Assembly: GCA_945865565.1 (NCBI GenBank)
Contig: CAMBEK010000003.1
Span: forward strand, 248,001-312,000
Length of the DNA: 64,000 nucleotides
From: Pseudobacteriovorax antillogorgiicola
GTDB taxonomy: Bacteria > Bdellovibrionota_B > Oligoflexia > Oligoflexales > RGVZ01
Direction: 5' to 3'
Shown here: positions 35,364 through 44,866 of the stretch, piece by piece
Layout of the letters: every line of letters begins with the position of its first letter
Position numbering within the stretch: the stretch's first letter is position 1
The notes under the pieces: model-generated
What the model was told of the DNA's origin: nothing
The model's database searches: none
What the model saw: only the letters and a program-made list of their open reading frames with translations
Program-made: the position numbers and the translations under genes

Positions 35364-36144
35364 CCGAAATAAAAAGTGGCTTGCCATAGCCGGCGGGATC
35401 GCTTTGCTGATCCTCGCGGGTATATGCATAGGGGCCGAAGTCGCAAGAGCAGCTGATGCCTCATTGCCGTCTTTAAATATCAATCTGGCTCAAAAGGACG
35501 ACCCAGACGGAGTCGTCCCGGCGATCAAGATCGTCGCACTGATGACGGTCCTTTCGGTAGCACCGGCAATCCTTTTAATGATGACGTCATTCACTCGAAT
35601 CCTGATTGTGTTGAGTTTCGTCAGGCAGGCACTCGGCACAATGACGATGCCACCCAATCAGGTCCTCGTTGGCTTGTCCTTGTTTCTGACAGCATTCACC
35701 ATGTCCCCGGTGATTGATATCCTGAGCGAACGGGCAGTCACGCCATACCTTGCAAAAGCAATCACCCAAGAGCAGGCATTGGGTGAGGCATCAGGTCCAA
35801 TCAGGAAATTCATGCTCGCCGAAACAAGGGAGAGTGACATTGGACTTTTTTACGCGATATCAAAAAAAGAACAACCAAAGTCCGCGAAGGATGTTCCCTT
35901 CACGGTGCTCATTCCAGCCTTCATGATCAGCGAACTGAAGACTGCATTTCAGATTGGTTTTCTGATCTACATCCCATTTTTGGTAATCGACATGGTGATA
36001 TCGGCAATCCTCATGGCACTTGGAATGATGATGCTCCCGCCGACTATTGTTTCTCTCCCATTCAAACTTGTCCTTTTCGTTCTTGTTGATGGATGGGCGT
36101 TGATTGTTGGGTCGATCGTCAAGAGTTTTCACACGTATGGTTGA
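35332..36144 (+). CDS. fliP: Flagellar export gate protein FliP
   Basis: Pore subunit of the flagellar type III export gate. After a cleavable-type signal (about 16-41) comes the family sequence: VLSVAPAILLMMTSFTRI, ILSFVRQALGT-type VLSFVRQALGTMTMPPNQVL, FLTAFTMSPV, and ending LVDGWALIVGSIVKSF. 270 residues. The GTG has GAGG upstream and lies inside the fliO end, so it is coupled. Confidence 0.96.
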   Translation: MKNCGTFRSSDRNKKWLAIAGGIALLILAGICIGAEVARAADASLPSLNINLAQKDDPDGVVPAIKIVALMTVLSVAPAILLMMTSFTRILIVLSFVRQALGTMTMPPNQVLVGLSLFLTAFTMSPVIDILSERAVTPYLAKAITQEQALGEASGPIRKFMLAETRESDIGLFYAISKKEQPKSAKDVPFTVLIPAFMISELKTAFQIGFLIYIPFLVIDMVISAILMALGMMMLPPTIVSLPFKLVLFVLVDGWALIVGSIVKSFHTYG

Positions 36145-36168
36145 TCGTGACGAATTTGGGAGAAAAAA

Positions 36169-36438
36169 ATGACAGAGCAAACCGTCATTGATATCGCTGG
36201 AAAAGCCATCATGGTTTCCATGAAAATTGCATCACCCGCCCTACTTTCCACGTTGCTGGTCGGCTTGATCGTTTCCATCATTCAGGCCGCAACCCAAATC
36301 AACGAACAAACTCTGACGTTTATCCCGAAAATAATAATCTTAAGTCTGACCTTAGCGCTTGCCGGCCCTTGGATTCTTCAGACCATGATGAATTTTACGA
36401 TCGAAATAATGAACACTATACCGACGGTGACCCGCTGA
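36169..36438 (+). CDS. fliQ: Flagellar export gate protein FliQ
   Basis: Small gate subunit of 89 residues with two membrane helices, ALLSTLLVGLIVSIIQAATQ and KIIILSLTLALAGPWILQTM. The motif TQINEQTLTFIPK between them is diagnostic. The stop overlaps the fliR start as TGATG. It lies between fliP and fliR as in nearly all flagellar operons. Confidence 0.97.
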   Translation: MTEQTVIDIAGKAIMVSMKIASPALLSTLLVGLIVSIIQAATQINEQTLTFIPKIIILSLTLALAGPWILQTMMNFTIEIMNTIPTVTR

Positions 36439-37226
36439 TGATTGATTTCCGCGACGTCGACACCATCATCAACCACGGACTCGCTTTTCTAAGAGTCGGT
36501 GGAATGGTGTTTTCGTTGCCAATTCTGGGCGACCAGCCAACGCCAGTTCCGGCCCGTGTACTTTTAGCAGCAGCATTAACTGCATCCATTGCGCACATGA
36601 TTCCAGCCGCTCCGGTGATCAGCCAAAACGCGGAAATTTTGCTGCTTGCGGCAATGGTCATTAAGGAGCTGGTGATTGGCATCGCCATTGGATACCTAGC
36701 GCGCGTTACCTTTGACGGGCTCCTGATGGCGGCTTCCATCACTGGTTATCAGATGGGGTTCGGAACAGCGTCACTGTTCCTTCCTGATGCCGGCCAACAA
36801 ATGGATACGTTCACATCTTTTCACCGTGTCATTATGATGACAATCTTTCTCATGCTTAACTTGCATCATCTTTATATTGATGCACTAATCACGACGTTCA
36901 AAATCATCCCCCTGGGCAAAGTATCGATTTCCCTGGCCCCCCTGACCAGTACGATTTTTCAAGTGAGTGGCAGTGTATTCAAAGTGGCACTTCAACTCGG
37001 TGCTCCTGTCCTGATTGCGCTTATGTTCACACAGGCGGCTCTTGGTCTTGTGGCGCGCGCCGTCCCTCAGCTCAATATCTTTATTATCAGCTTTCCCATT
37101 AGTTTTGCAGTTGGACTCTTTGTCTATATCGCGACGCTCCCGTTTTTTCCGGAGTGGATGAATTCCCACTACATGGACACGAGAGATCTGTTTATGAATG
37201 CAATCAAGTCAATGAAACACACTTGA
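36438..37226 (+). CDS. fliR: Flagellar export gate protein FliR
   Basis: Gate subunit of 262 residues with six or so membrane helices: GLAFLRVGGMVFSLPILG, ARVLLAAALTASIAHMIP, KELVIGIAIGYLARVTFDGL, TVFLMLNLHHLYID-type FLMLNLHHLYIDALI and VARAVPQLNIFIISFPISFA. The start ATG is in the fliQ stop; the longer frame upstream reads over fliQ. flhB follows after 26 bases. Confidence 0.96.
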   Translation: MIDFRDVDTIINHGLAFLRVGGMVFSLPILGDQPTPVPARVLLAAALTASIAHMIPAAPVISQNAEILLLAAMVIKELVIGIAIGYLARVTFDGLLMAASITGYQMGFGTASLFLPDAGQQMDTFTSFHRVIMMTIFLMLNLHHLYIDALITTFKIIPLGKVSISLAPLTSTIFQVSGSVFKVALQLGAPVLIALMFTQAALGLVARAVPQLNIFIISFPISFAVGLFVYIATLPFFPEWMNSHYMDTRDLFMNAIKSMKHT

Positions 37227-37252
37227 TAACCACAAACTAATGGGGTGTCTGT

Positions 37253-38338
37253 TTGGCTGGACCCGAAGATAGTGGTGATGATCGCACAGAAGAAGCATCC
37301 CAGGAGCGCCGCGAGGACTTCCAGGAGCGCGGTCAGGTCGCTGTCTCGCGTGAAATTACCGCCGTCTTTGTTCTCATCGCTGGAACGGCAGTGCTTTATT
37401 ATGGTGCTGGTCCCGGCACGACGACCATTGAACGCATGATGATGGACTCCTTCCAGCGTGCCTCTTCATTTCGGGTGAACGAAGTTAACATAATGTCGTA
37501 CATGAGCGCGATGTGGATAACCGGGCTTTCGATTGCCCTGCCCGTTTGTCTTGCAGCAGCTGTCATGTCAGCTTCCGCAACATTGCTTCAGACTCAGATG
37601 AACTGGTCATGGAAAAAAATGAGTCCTGATTTTCAAAAAATGAATCCGCTCACCGGAATCATGAAAATGGTCAGCATGGATTCGGCAGCTGAATTAGTAA
37701 AGTCCATCACCAAGACGGCAGCCATCGCAACCGTCGCAGTGAGCGTTATCAAAACTGAGCTTCAAAACGCTCCAAGTCTTATGATGACTCCAATCACGAG
37801 CACATGGGCTCACTGGGGCAAAATCACGTCCCAGCTTGTCTGGGCTGTAGCCGGAATCATGGCTTTCATCGCTGCGGCCGATTTTTTCTACAACTGGATC
37901 CGCCTTGAGAAGCAGATGAAGATGACCAAACAGGAGCTCAAGGAGGAGATCAAGCGGCGCGAAACAGATCCTCTTTTGAAGGGCCGCCAAAAAAGAATGC
38001 AGAGGGAAATTGCGACACGCAAGGTGGTCGAGAAGACAAAGCAAGCGACGGTCCTGATCACCAACCCGACCCATTACTCAATCGCCATCAAATACGAAAT
38101 GGGAATGGGTGCTCCCGTGGTTCTTGCTAAAGGCATCGACCATTTGGCTCTGAAAATGCGGGAGATTGCCAAGGAGTCCGACATACCCATTGTTGAGAAC
38201 CGGCCTTTGGCGCGCGCCATTTATGCTGACGTTGACGAAGACCAGGAGATTCCAGACACGATGTTCAAGGCTGTGTCAGAAATCATCCGTTACGTCTTTA
38301 AATTAAAGGGCATCAAGATCGGTAAGAAGACTGCCTGA
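37253..38338 (+). CDS. flhB: Flagellar export switch protein FlhB
   Basis: Controls the change from rod/hook to filament export. Four membrane helices lie in about 33-215, with a cytoplasmic domain behind. The self-cleavage site is NPTH at 271-274, and EDRTEEAS-type DRTEEASQERREDFQERGQV begins the protein. 361 residues. The start is a TTG after GGGG. The downstream end NRPLARAIYADVDEDQEIP is standard. Confidence 0.97.
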   Translation: MAGPEDSGDDRTEEASQERREDFQERGQVAVSREITAVFVLIAGTAVLYYGAGPGTTTIERMMMDSFQRASSFRVNEVNIMSYMSAMWITGLSIALPVCLAAAVMSASATLLQTQMNWSWKKMSPDFQKMNPLTGIMKMVSMDSAAELVKSITKTAAIATVAVSVIKTELQNAPSLMMTPITSTWAHWGKITSQLVWAVAGIMAFIAAADFFYNWIRLEKQMKMTKQELKEEIKRRETDPLLKGRQKRMQREIATRKVVEKTKQATVLITNPTHYSIAIKYEMGMGAPVVLAKGIDHLALKMREIAKESDIPIVENRPLARAIYADVDEDQEIPDTMFKAVSEIIRYVFKLKGIKIGKKTA

Positions 38339-38361
38339 AGCAAGGGCAATTGGAGTCATTC

Positions 38362-40494
38362 ATGGCATCTGCAACGGCGACTATCAAGAGCAAGCCCGGC
38401 GCGGTAACCAACGCGAATTCCGATAATGGAATCCTTGCGCTTTTACGAAGTTCCGACATACAGTTTGCGGTTGGACTTCTTGCGATCGTATTCATGATGA
38501 TCATCCCCCTGCCGGCAGTGCTCCTTGACATGCTACTTGCGGTGTCAATCACGATGTCGATTCTCATTTTATTGATCTCTGTTTACATCAAACATCCTCT
38601 CGATTTTTCGACTTTTCCGACAGTCTTGCTCGTGACGACATTATTTCGCCTCGCTTTGAACGTCGCCACAACGAGGGCGATTCTACTCAAAGCTCAAAAT
38701 GGGGATGTTTCTGATGTGGTCGAGGCATTCGGTCACTTCGTTGTCGGCGGTAATTACTTTGTCGGCTTTACCATCTTCCTGATCCTCGTTGTCATCAACT
38801 TCATTGTAATCACAAAGGGTGCCGGGCGCGTCGCAGAAGTTGGGGCCCGATTCACGTTGGATGCAATGCCTGGCAAGCAGATGGCCATCGATGCAGAGAT
38901 GAATGCCGGATTGATTGACCGGGATGAAGCAAAAAAACGACGTTCGAAGGTGGAGCAAGAGGCCGACTTTTATGGATCCATGGACGGAGCCTCCAAGTTT
39001 GTCCGCGGAGACGCGATTGCAGGAATCATCATCACCATTATCAATATTATTGTTGGATTATTGGTTGGTGTTTTTCAGCACGGGATGTCTTTTCAAAACG
39101 CTGCTGAACTTTACACACTCCTTACAATTGGTGACGGCCTTGTTTCCCAAATCCCAGCCCTGATCATCTCTACAGCAGCCGGTATCATCGTCACTCGCGC
39201 ATCTGCTGGCGGCGGTCTCTCACAAGATTTGTCAGATCAGATTGCTGTTCATCCCAAGGCTTTATTTGCATGTTCTGGCTTGCTGTTACTGATGGCAGTC
39301 ATCCCGGGCCTTCCCCTGATCCCATTCCTATTGTTGTCGGCCGGGTTCTTTTACCTTGGGCGCCTGGCAGCAAGTGCAATGACGTTGAAGGCCGAGGAAG
39401 AGGCAAAAATTTCTGGTCAAAACATGGATCGCAAGGAGGGCGGCTCTGACTCGATAGAAGCACTCCTTCACGTCGACACCATGGCCCTAGAAGTTGGTGT
39501 GGGAATGATTCCTTTGGTTGATACGGCGCAGGACGGTGAAATCCTTGAGCGCATCATTTCTGCACGCAAACAATTTGCCCAGGATCTGGGAATCGTCGTG
39601 CCCATGGTCATGGTCAGGGACAACATTCAATTACAACCTGGCGAGTACCAGATCCTCCTGAAAGGAAATGTGATCGGCCGAGGCAGCCTCATGATTGACT
39701 ACTACCTGGCGATGGATCCAGGCGATATCTCTGAGCCGATCCACGGGATTAAAACGGTTGAACCAGCCTATGGGCTTGAGGCCCTCTGGATAAAACCTAA
39801 CCAGCGAGATGAAGCAACGTTCCGTGGCTACACAGCAGTTAATTGTGCGACGGTTGTGGTGACACACCTCACTAAACTTATTTCGGAACATGCTTATGAA
39901 TTACTCGGAAGGCAGGAGACGCAGAACCTGATCGAAGGCATCAAGCGTGACCATCCAAAGGTGATTGAAGAGGTCATAGCAAGTGACCGTCTGACCCTTG
40001 GGGATGTTGTTAAGGTGCTCCAAAATCTGCTCTCTGAGTCTGTAAGTATCCGAGATACGTTAACAATTTTTGAGACTCTTGCGGACCACTCCAAAACAAT
40101 CAAATCCCCAGAGATTCTGACCCGATATGTTCGCAAGTCTTTAGGCCGTGGTATCATAAAAAAGTACCTGACAAGTGACAACCAACTCATGATCGCAAGC
40201 CTTGATCGGGCTGTCGAAGACACGATTGTCATGAGCCAGCAGATTAATGATGACGGGTCAACATCCCTGAATCTTGATCCAGAACTGGCCCAGAGGCTTT
40301 TGAACAGTATCGCCAGCACTATGCGTGGGTTTGAGCCACACGGTGCGATCCCCATCCTCCTTTGCGGTTCCCGCATTCGATGGGACTTGAAGAAGCTCGT
40401 TACCCGGTTCATTCCCGGTTTGATCATTCTTGCGTTTGATGAACTCCCGGCAGAAGCGAAAACAAAGTCGATTGGAACGGTACGGCTGCAATAA
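38362..40494 (+). CDS. flhA: Flagellar export apparatus protein FlhA
   Basis: Export gate protein with about eight membrane helices (about 25-330) and a large cytoplasmic ring domain to residue 710. Markers are PLDFSTFPTVLLVTTLFRLA, NVATTRAILL, VITKGAGRVAEVGARFTLDA, MPGKQMAIDAEMNAGLID and YGSMDGASKFVRGD. The ATG at 38362 with GGAG six bases upstream is favoured over the TTG at 38350. It follows flhB by 23 bases. Confidence 0.97.
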   Translation: MASATATIKSKPGAVTNANSDNGILALLRSSDIQFAVGLLAIVFMMIIPLPAVLLDMLLAVSITMSILILLISVYIKHPLDFSTFPTVLLVTTLFRLALNVATTRAILLKAQNGDVSDVVEAFGHFVVGGNYFVGFTIFLILVVINFIVITKGAGRVAEVGARFTLDAMPGKQMAIDAEMNAGLIDRDEAKKRRSKVEQEADFYGSMDGASKFVRGDAIAGIIITIINIIVGLLVGVFQHGMSFQNAAELYTLLTIGDGLVSQIPALIISTAAGIIVTRASAGGGLSQDLSDQIAVHPKALFACSGLLLLMAVIPGLPLIPFLLLSAGFFYLGRLAASAMTLKAEEEAKISGQNMDRKEGGSDSIEALLHVDTMALEVGVGMIPLVDTAQDGEILERIISARKQFAQDLGIVVPMVMVRDNIQLQPGEYQILLKGNVIGRGSLMIDYYLAMDPGDISEPIHGIKTVEPAYGLEALWIKPNQRDEATFRGYTAVNCATVVVTHLTKLISEHAYELLGRQETQNLIEGIKRDHPKVIEEVIASDRLTLGDVVKVLQNLLSESVSIRDTLTIFETLADHSKTIKSPEILTRYVRKSLGRGIIKKYLTSDNQLMIASLDRAVEDTIVMSQQINDDGSTSLNLDPELAQRLLNSIASTMRGFEPHGAIPILLCGSRIRWDLKKLVTRFIPGLIILAFDELPAEAKTKSIGTVRLQ

Positions 40495-40505
40495 GGACGC
40501 CCGCA

Positions 40506-41696
40506 ATGCAGATTAAAACCTTTGAAGCAGTTTCATTCAAGGATGCCGTAAAGGCCGTCAAGCAGGAATTTGGCAACGATGCCGTAATCCTGTCGACGCG
40601 CGAACGCACCGTTGAAGGAAGGCCCAACGTCAAGACCGTTGAAGTCACGGCCGGTGCCGCCAATGCGGTCCGCAATCTGACCGGCGCCTCAGCTTCGGCA
40701 AAGGGCGGCGCGATTGATGGGCATTCCCAAGGCAGAATGGACGCTGCCTTTGAACGGATGGAAAAAAAGATCGCGGGGCTCGAGGCAAGGCTTCCCTCCT
40801 CACGAAGGATTGAAAACCTCGAGGGTTCTGTCCACGATCTGAAACTGCTACTGCTAGAGGTTTTAAGAAAAAATAATTCTGGATCTGAGCAGTCGCTGCC
40901 CCCAGAGGCCGCAGAAGTCATCCGTATGCTACGCCACAGCAACATTGAAGAGACCCTTCTCTCAAAGTTGGCATCCAACCTCGGCAAGGCGCCTGCACCG
41001 GAAAAGGGAACCGCCGTCAGCCCAGAAAATCATTACCGCGACCACTCGATCAGATGGATGCTTAAGCAAATTTCAATCTCTCCACGATGGGAGACACTGA
41101 CTGGCGGGCAGTCGATCCACTGCTTAGTCGGCCCCCCAGGCGCAGGAAAATCCACGCTTCTCTGCAAGCTGGCGGCGCAGTTTTCTGTGAGAGAGAAACA
41201 CAAAGTCCTAATTGTTTCGTATGACGCAGTTCGACTTGCGGCCTCTGAACAGCTGCGTGTCTATGCCAAGGTGCTCGACATCCGTTTTGCAGCAATCCAG
41301 GAACCAGGAGACCTGCCTGATGTTCTTCAGAAAAATCAGGACTGCGGATTGGTTCTCCTCGACACGACCGGGCGGCCCGTAAAGCAAGGAAAAATCCTTG
41401 AAGACCTGCAAACACTAAAGTCAAAGATTCCTGCGATCGAGTTCCATCTCGTGCTTTCTGCAGCTGAAAAAGCGAGCGTCCTGGATTCTGCGGTTCGCAT
41501 GTATTCGAACCTGGGAATCCGCAGCCTTGCCTTCAATAAATTGGATGAGAGTTGGCAGTTTGCGGATGCGTTCAATATCGCTGCAAAGTGGGCTGTACCA
41601 CTGAGCTTTTTTGGGACTGGACCGGAAATCCCAGATGATGTTGAACGTGCGAGCCGTGAGCGGGTTGTCGAGCAGATCTTTGGCCTCTCGAAGTAA
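40506..41696 (+). CDS. flhF: Flagellar GTPase FlhF
   Basis: SRP-family GTPase that helps set where polar flagella form. N-terminal MQIKTFEAVSFKDAVKAVK, a variable linker with a coiled segment (about 80-125), then the NG domain with P-loop GPPGAGKST (209-217), DAVRLAASEQL and LLDTTGRP. 396 residues. Together with the next gene, flhG, this pair usually fixes flagellar number and place, so polar flagellation is likely. Confidence 0.94.
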   Translation: MQIKTFEAVSFKDAVKAVKQEFGNDAVILSTRERTVEGRPNVKTVEVTAGAANAVRNLTGASASAKGGAIDGHSQGRMDAAFERMEKKIAGLEARLPSSRRIENLEGSVHDLKLLLLEVLRKNNSGSEQSLPPEAAEVIRMLRHSNIEETLLSKLASNLGKAPAPEKGTAVSPENHYRDHSIRWMLKQISISPRWETLTGGQSIHCLVGPPGAGKSTLLCKLAAQFSVREKHKVLIVSYDAVRLAASEQLRVYAKVLDIRFAAIQEPGDLPDVLQKNQDCGLVLLDTTGRPVKQGKILEDLQTLKSKIPAIEFHLVLSAAEKASVLDSAVRMYSNLGIRSLAFNKLDESWQFADAFNIAAKWAVPLSFFGTGPEIPDDVERASRERVVEQIFGLSK

Positions 41697-41711
41697 AAAA
41701 GGAATCCGGTA

Positions 41712-42533
41712 ATGCATGCCATTCCAGTGAAACGTACCATCGCAGTTTCGAGCGGCAAAGGCGGGGTCGGAAAAACCCTCACGTCGGTCCACCTTGCTGC
41801 GGCTGCAGCACGACGTGGTGACCGAACCTTGATCATCGATGGTGATCTTGGTCTGGCTAATGTTGACGTTTTGCTCGGTGTTAAAGCGGAGCATAGTATT
41901 TTTGACGTAATCACCGGAAGTCTAAGAATTGAGGATGTGCTCATCAAGGGACCCATGGGTATCACCGTGATGCCCGCTGGGTCCGGCATTGCAGCACTCC
42001 AAAACCTGGACGCTGATCTTCGCGATCGACTTGTTTCTGGAATCAGGTCCGTTGCTTCACGTTTCGACACAGTGATCATAGACACCGGCGCCGGCATTTC
42101 CGAGACCGTGCTTCAGTTGAATCGCCTTGCGCGCATCAATCTTGTGGTGACGACACCTGAGCCACATGCGGTGACCGACGCCTATGCGCTGATCAAGGTT
42201 CTTTCTGAATGCGAAGACATCCCGACCATTGCCGTTGCAGTCAATCAGGCTAGATCCGACGAAGAGGGTCGCAGGGTTTTCGAACGCCTGGCAGAAGTGG
42301 CCGCCAGATTCGTCACAGCGCGCCTTGTTTTCGCGGGAACTATTCCTGTCGATCCTGCTGTACAGCGGAGCGTCATGGCGAGAAGGGCCGTTCAGGAGAA
42401 TTCAAATTTTTCGATAGCCGGTCAAGCATGGACGCAGTGTTTCCACCGCCTGGCGAATTTGGCAGATGATTGGCGGCAGGAAAGCGTTCGAATGGTCAAC
42501 GAATTTGCCCTCGCGGAAGGAACGCAATCATGA
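41712..42533 (+). CDS. flhG: Flagellar number regulator FlhG (MinD-like ATPase)
   Basis: MinD-family ATPase limiting flagella number and opposing FlhF. Deviant Walker A SSGKGGVGKT (13-22), DGDLGLANVDVLLG, IIDTGAGISE and TPEPHAVTDAYALIK. 273 residues. The C-terminal amphipathic helix is not clear. The stop overlaps the fliA start as ATGA. Also named FleN or YlxH in other genera. Confidence 0.94.
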   Translation: MHAIPVKRTIAVSSGKGGVGKTLTSVHLAAAAARRGDRTLIIDGDLGLANVDVLLGVKAEHSIFDVITGSLRIEDVLIKGPMGITVMPAGSGIAALQNLDADLRDRLVSGIRSVASRFDTVIIDTGAGISETVLQLNRLARINLVVTTPEPHAVTDAYALIKVLSECEDIPTIAVAVNQARSDEEGRRVFERLAEVAARFVTARLVFAGTIPVDPAVQRSVMARRAVQENSNFSIAGQAWTQCFHRLANLADDWRQESVRMVNEFALAEGTQS

Positions 42534-43288
42534 AGGGCCTTGTAAAACGCTACAAACAGGAAACCCAAGGCGTCGACGGGAAACTCCGCGACCAACTCAT
42601 CATGGATTATGCTCCGCTAATTCGATTTGTCTCGCAAAGGATCGCGGCCCGTCTGCCGTCCAACATCGAGATTGACGACCTGATAAGTGCAGGCGTGATC
42701 GGTCTGATGGACGCCATCGAGAAGTATGATCCCAGCCGCGACAACAAGTTCAAGACGTATGCCGAATTCCGAATCCGGGGTGCAATCCTTGATGAGTTGC
42801 GCAGCCAGGATTGGGTTCCCCGTTCCGTGCGTGACAAAGCCAAAAAGATTGAGAGAACCTACGCTGAGCTAGAGCAGAAATACGGCCGTACGATCACCGA
42901 TGCTGAGTTGTCTGATGCGCTGGGAATGGACCTCGAAGCCTATCACGAACTGGTTTCGAAGGTTAAGTCCGTAACGCTCCTCTCCATCGATGAGCTAAGT
43001 GGACCAAGCCAAAGCGACAGAAAGAGCCTTCTTGAGTCTCTTGAAAATCCAAATTCGAAGAATCCTTTTCAACACTTGAAGAACCAGGGAGTACGCCAAC
43101 TCCTCATTAATCACATTCAGGATCTCCCTGAAAAACAGAAACTCGTTCTCTCGCTTTATTATTACGAAGATCTCAATCTTAAAGAAATCGGGAAAATTCT
43201 TGAGGTGACAGAGTCTCGCGTTAGCCAGCTTCACACCCAGGCAGTGACTCGGCTTCGCGTCAAACTAAAACACATTCTGAGCGAATGA
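42530..43288 (+). CDS. fliA: RNA polymerase sigma-28 factor FliA
   Basis: Sigma factor for late flagellar and chemotaxis genes. Region 2 has [40 protein letters not shown] and [15 protein letters not shown]; region 4 has [22 protein letters not shown] and [12 protein letters not shown]. 252 residues. The anti-sigma factor FlgM is not in the window. Being inside the sigma-54 operon, it would be produced only after the basal-body genes are switched on. Confidence 0.96.
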   Translation: MKGLVKRYKQETQGVDGKLRDQLIMDYAPLIRFVSQRIAARLPSNIEIDDLISAGVIGLMDAIEKYDPSRDNKFKTYAEFRIRGAILDELRSQDWVPRSVRDKAKKIERTYAELEQKYGRTITDAELSDALGMDLEAYHELVSKVKSVTLLSIDELSGPSQSDRKSLLESLENPNSKNPFQHLKNQGVRQLLINHIQDLPEKQKLVLSLYYYEDLNLKEIGKILEVTESRVSQLHTQAVTRLRVKLKHILSE

Positions 43289-43307
43289 TCACAAGGGAGG
43301 CGTAACC

Positions 43308-43718
43308 ATGGCACTCGGCAAACAAGAAATGAAAGTTCTCGTCGTTGACGACTTCGTAACGATGCGTCGCATCACCAAAACACTCATGAAACAGCTTGGT
43401 TATACAAATATGGTCGAGGCCGAAGACGGCAAGCAAGCCCTTGATATGTTGCAGAAAGATTCATCCATCGAATTTGTCATTTCTGACTGGAATATGCCGA
43501 ACATGACAGGACTTGAGCTTCTTCAGGCCGTGCGTGCAGATGAAAAATTAAAAAAACTTCCTTTTCTGATGGTGACCGCTGAAGCGGAGCAGGAAAACAT
43601 CATGGCTGCCGTAAAAAGTGGCGTTTCAAATTATGTCATCAAACCTTTTACGGCACTTACTTTACAAGACAAGTTAGCGAAAGTATTCGCAACTCACGCG
43701 GTCAAATCAGCTAGCTAA
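43308..43718 (+). CDS. cheY: Chemotaxis response regulator CheY
   Basis: Single-domain receiver that binds FliM when phosphorylated. Acidic pair in [11 protein letters not shown], phosphoacceptor D60 ([10 protein letters not shown]), T90 in MVTAEA and K112 in YVIKPF align with E. coli CheY D57, T87 and K109 at a constant offset. 136 residues. A GGGAGG site precedes the ATG. The kinase CheA is not in this window. Confidence 0.96.
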   Translation: MALGKQEMKVLVVDDFVTMRRITKTLMKQLGYTNMVEAEDGKQALDMLQKDSSIEFVISDWNMPNMTGLELLQAVRADEKLKKLPFLMVTAEAEQENIMAAVKSGVSNYVIKPFTALTLQDKLAKVFATHAVKSAS

Positions 43719-43730
43719 GGGGAATACACT

Positions 43731-44204
43731 GTGTCCGAACTCATAAATTCAGACAACATGAACGATGCGGATGAGGCATCAAGAATTCCTGCCAAAAGCG
43801 ATGCGGAATTGTTTAGCGAAAGGCAGATCCGGAGCTTCCCAAGGTCCAACAAGAAGGTTCCGATTTCAGTCAGTCCATTCAGCCTTAAGTCCGATCCGGG
43901 ACTATCTCATGACATCCAGTCACTTTTTATCAGTCCACACGGCATCGAGTTTCAGGTACCCGCAGACTTCAAAGATGGTGCACTGCTTAAAATCGAAGTG
44001 ACACTGCCAGATTTTTGGACCAGGAAGCAGAGGGTTGTTGAGTATCGCAGGATCGATACGCCGGACACATTTAGGATTCTCGCAAAAGTGATCCGGGTGG
44101 AAGATATTGGCAAGCGCGGAAGAAAGAAGCACATCATAGCTCAGACCGTAAATCTTGACCCCTCTGATGAGCTGGTTCTACGCAAGTATCTGGAAGAGGG
44201 TTGA
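43731..44204 (+). CDS. PilZ-like domain protein
   Basis: A 157-residue cytoplasmic protein. The segment about 35-150 has the strand order of PilZ domains: RSNKKVPISVSPF in place of the RxxxR region, SLFISPHGIEFQVP in place of D/NxSxxG, then EVTLPDFWTRKQRVVEYRRI. Key Arg and Asp residues of c-di-GMP binding are changed, so binding may be lost. The start is a GTG behind AAGGGG. Its place after cheY suggests motor tuning by second messenger. Confidence 0.66.
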   Translation: MSELINSDNMNDADEASRIPAKSDAELFSERQIRSFPRSNKKVPISVSPFSLKSDPGLSHDIQSLFISPHGIEFQVPADFKDGALLKIEVTLPDFWTRKQRVVEYRRIDTPDTFRILAKVIRVEDIGKRGRKKHIIAQTVNLDPSDELVLRKYLEEG

Positions 44205-44249
44205 GGAATAAAGTTTTAGTGATGGTGCATCTGGCGTGGAGGATTTGTG

Positions 44250-44864
44250 ATGTTGCAAACTGGCCTAATCATAATTTTACTGCTTGTTGACGCGGGCTTG
44301 ATCTATGCGTTCTGGCAATTCATCCGCAGGCGCACCATTGAGGCCGACATTGTTTCTGAACTGGCCGAGGAACGCCGGATGCTTGAAGACCTGCGCAGGG
44401 CTGCACGCACCGAGATTGCTGAGGGTCAGACTCGCGTTCGTGAGGCAAGTGATCGAGTGAGCCGCATGGCACTTGAGGCGGAGCAGGAGGTCATGGGCAG
44501 TGGTGGAGTGATCCGCGGTGAAGTCGAGAAGGTGCTTGCCGGATTTGGCGGCACCTTGGATGCACCCTTGGCTGAATTGTCTGCCCGGCAGGATCAAGTT
44601 CAAGCTCTCTTGCGAAAAGTTGAGTCGGAAAAGAACGTGCTACGGAAACTTCTCGCAAGAGCAGAGATGATGTGCAAGGCACTGGATGAAAAAGCACCGT
44701 TCGAAGAAGTTCTGAGCGAGATGCGTGAGAAGAAGTATACCGACGCGCGCAGTCTTCTCACGAGGGGGCTCAGCGTTGCCATGGTTGCTGCTGAAGTCGA
44801 ATTGAGTGAGGCCGAGGTTAGATTGTTGGCTGGTGTTACTGCGACGCCAACGAAATCATTTTAA
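44250..44864 (+). CDS. Membrane-anchored coiled-coil protein, SwrB/DUF6115-like
   Basis: A 204-residue protein: N-terminal membrane helix (TGLIIILLLVDAGLIYAFW), charged coiled coil (about 25-165), and a C-terminal helix-turn-helix-like end YTDARSLLTRGLSVAMVAAE plus VELSEAEVRLLAG. This layout is that of DUF6115/SwrB proteins, which lie just after the sigma-D gene in Bacillus flagellar operons and help assembly. Here it lies three genes after fliA. ATG 44250 has GGAGGA at the right distance. It is the last gene of the operon and converges on a hydrolase three bases away. Confidence 0.62.
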   Translation: MLQTGLIIILLLVDAGLIYAFWQFIRRRTIEADIVSELAEERRMLEDLRRAARTEIAEGQTRVREASDRVSRMALEAEQEVMGSGGVIRGEVEKVLAGFGGTLDAPLAELSARQDQVQALLRKVESEKNVLRKLLARAEMMCKALDEKAPFEEVLSEMREKKYTDARSLLTRGLSVAMVAAEVELSEAEVRLLAGVTATPTKSF

Positions 44865-44866
44865 AA

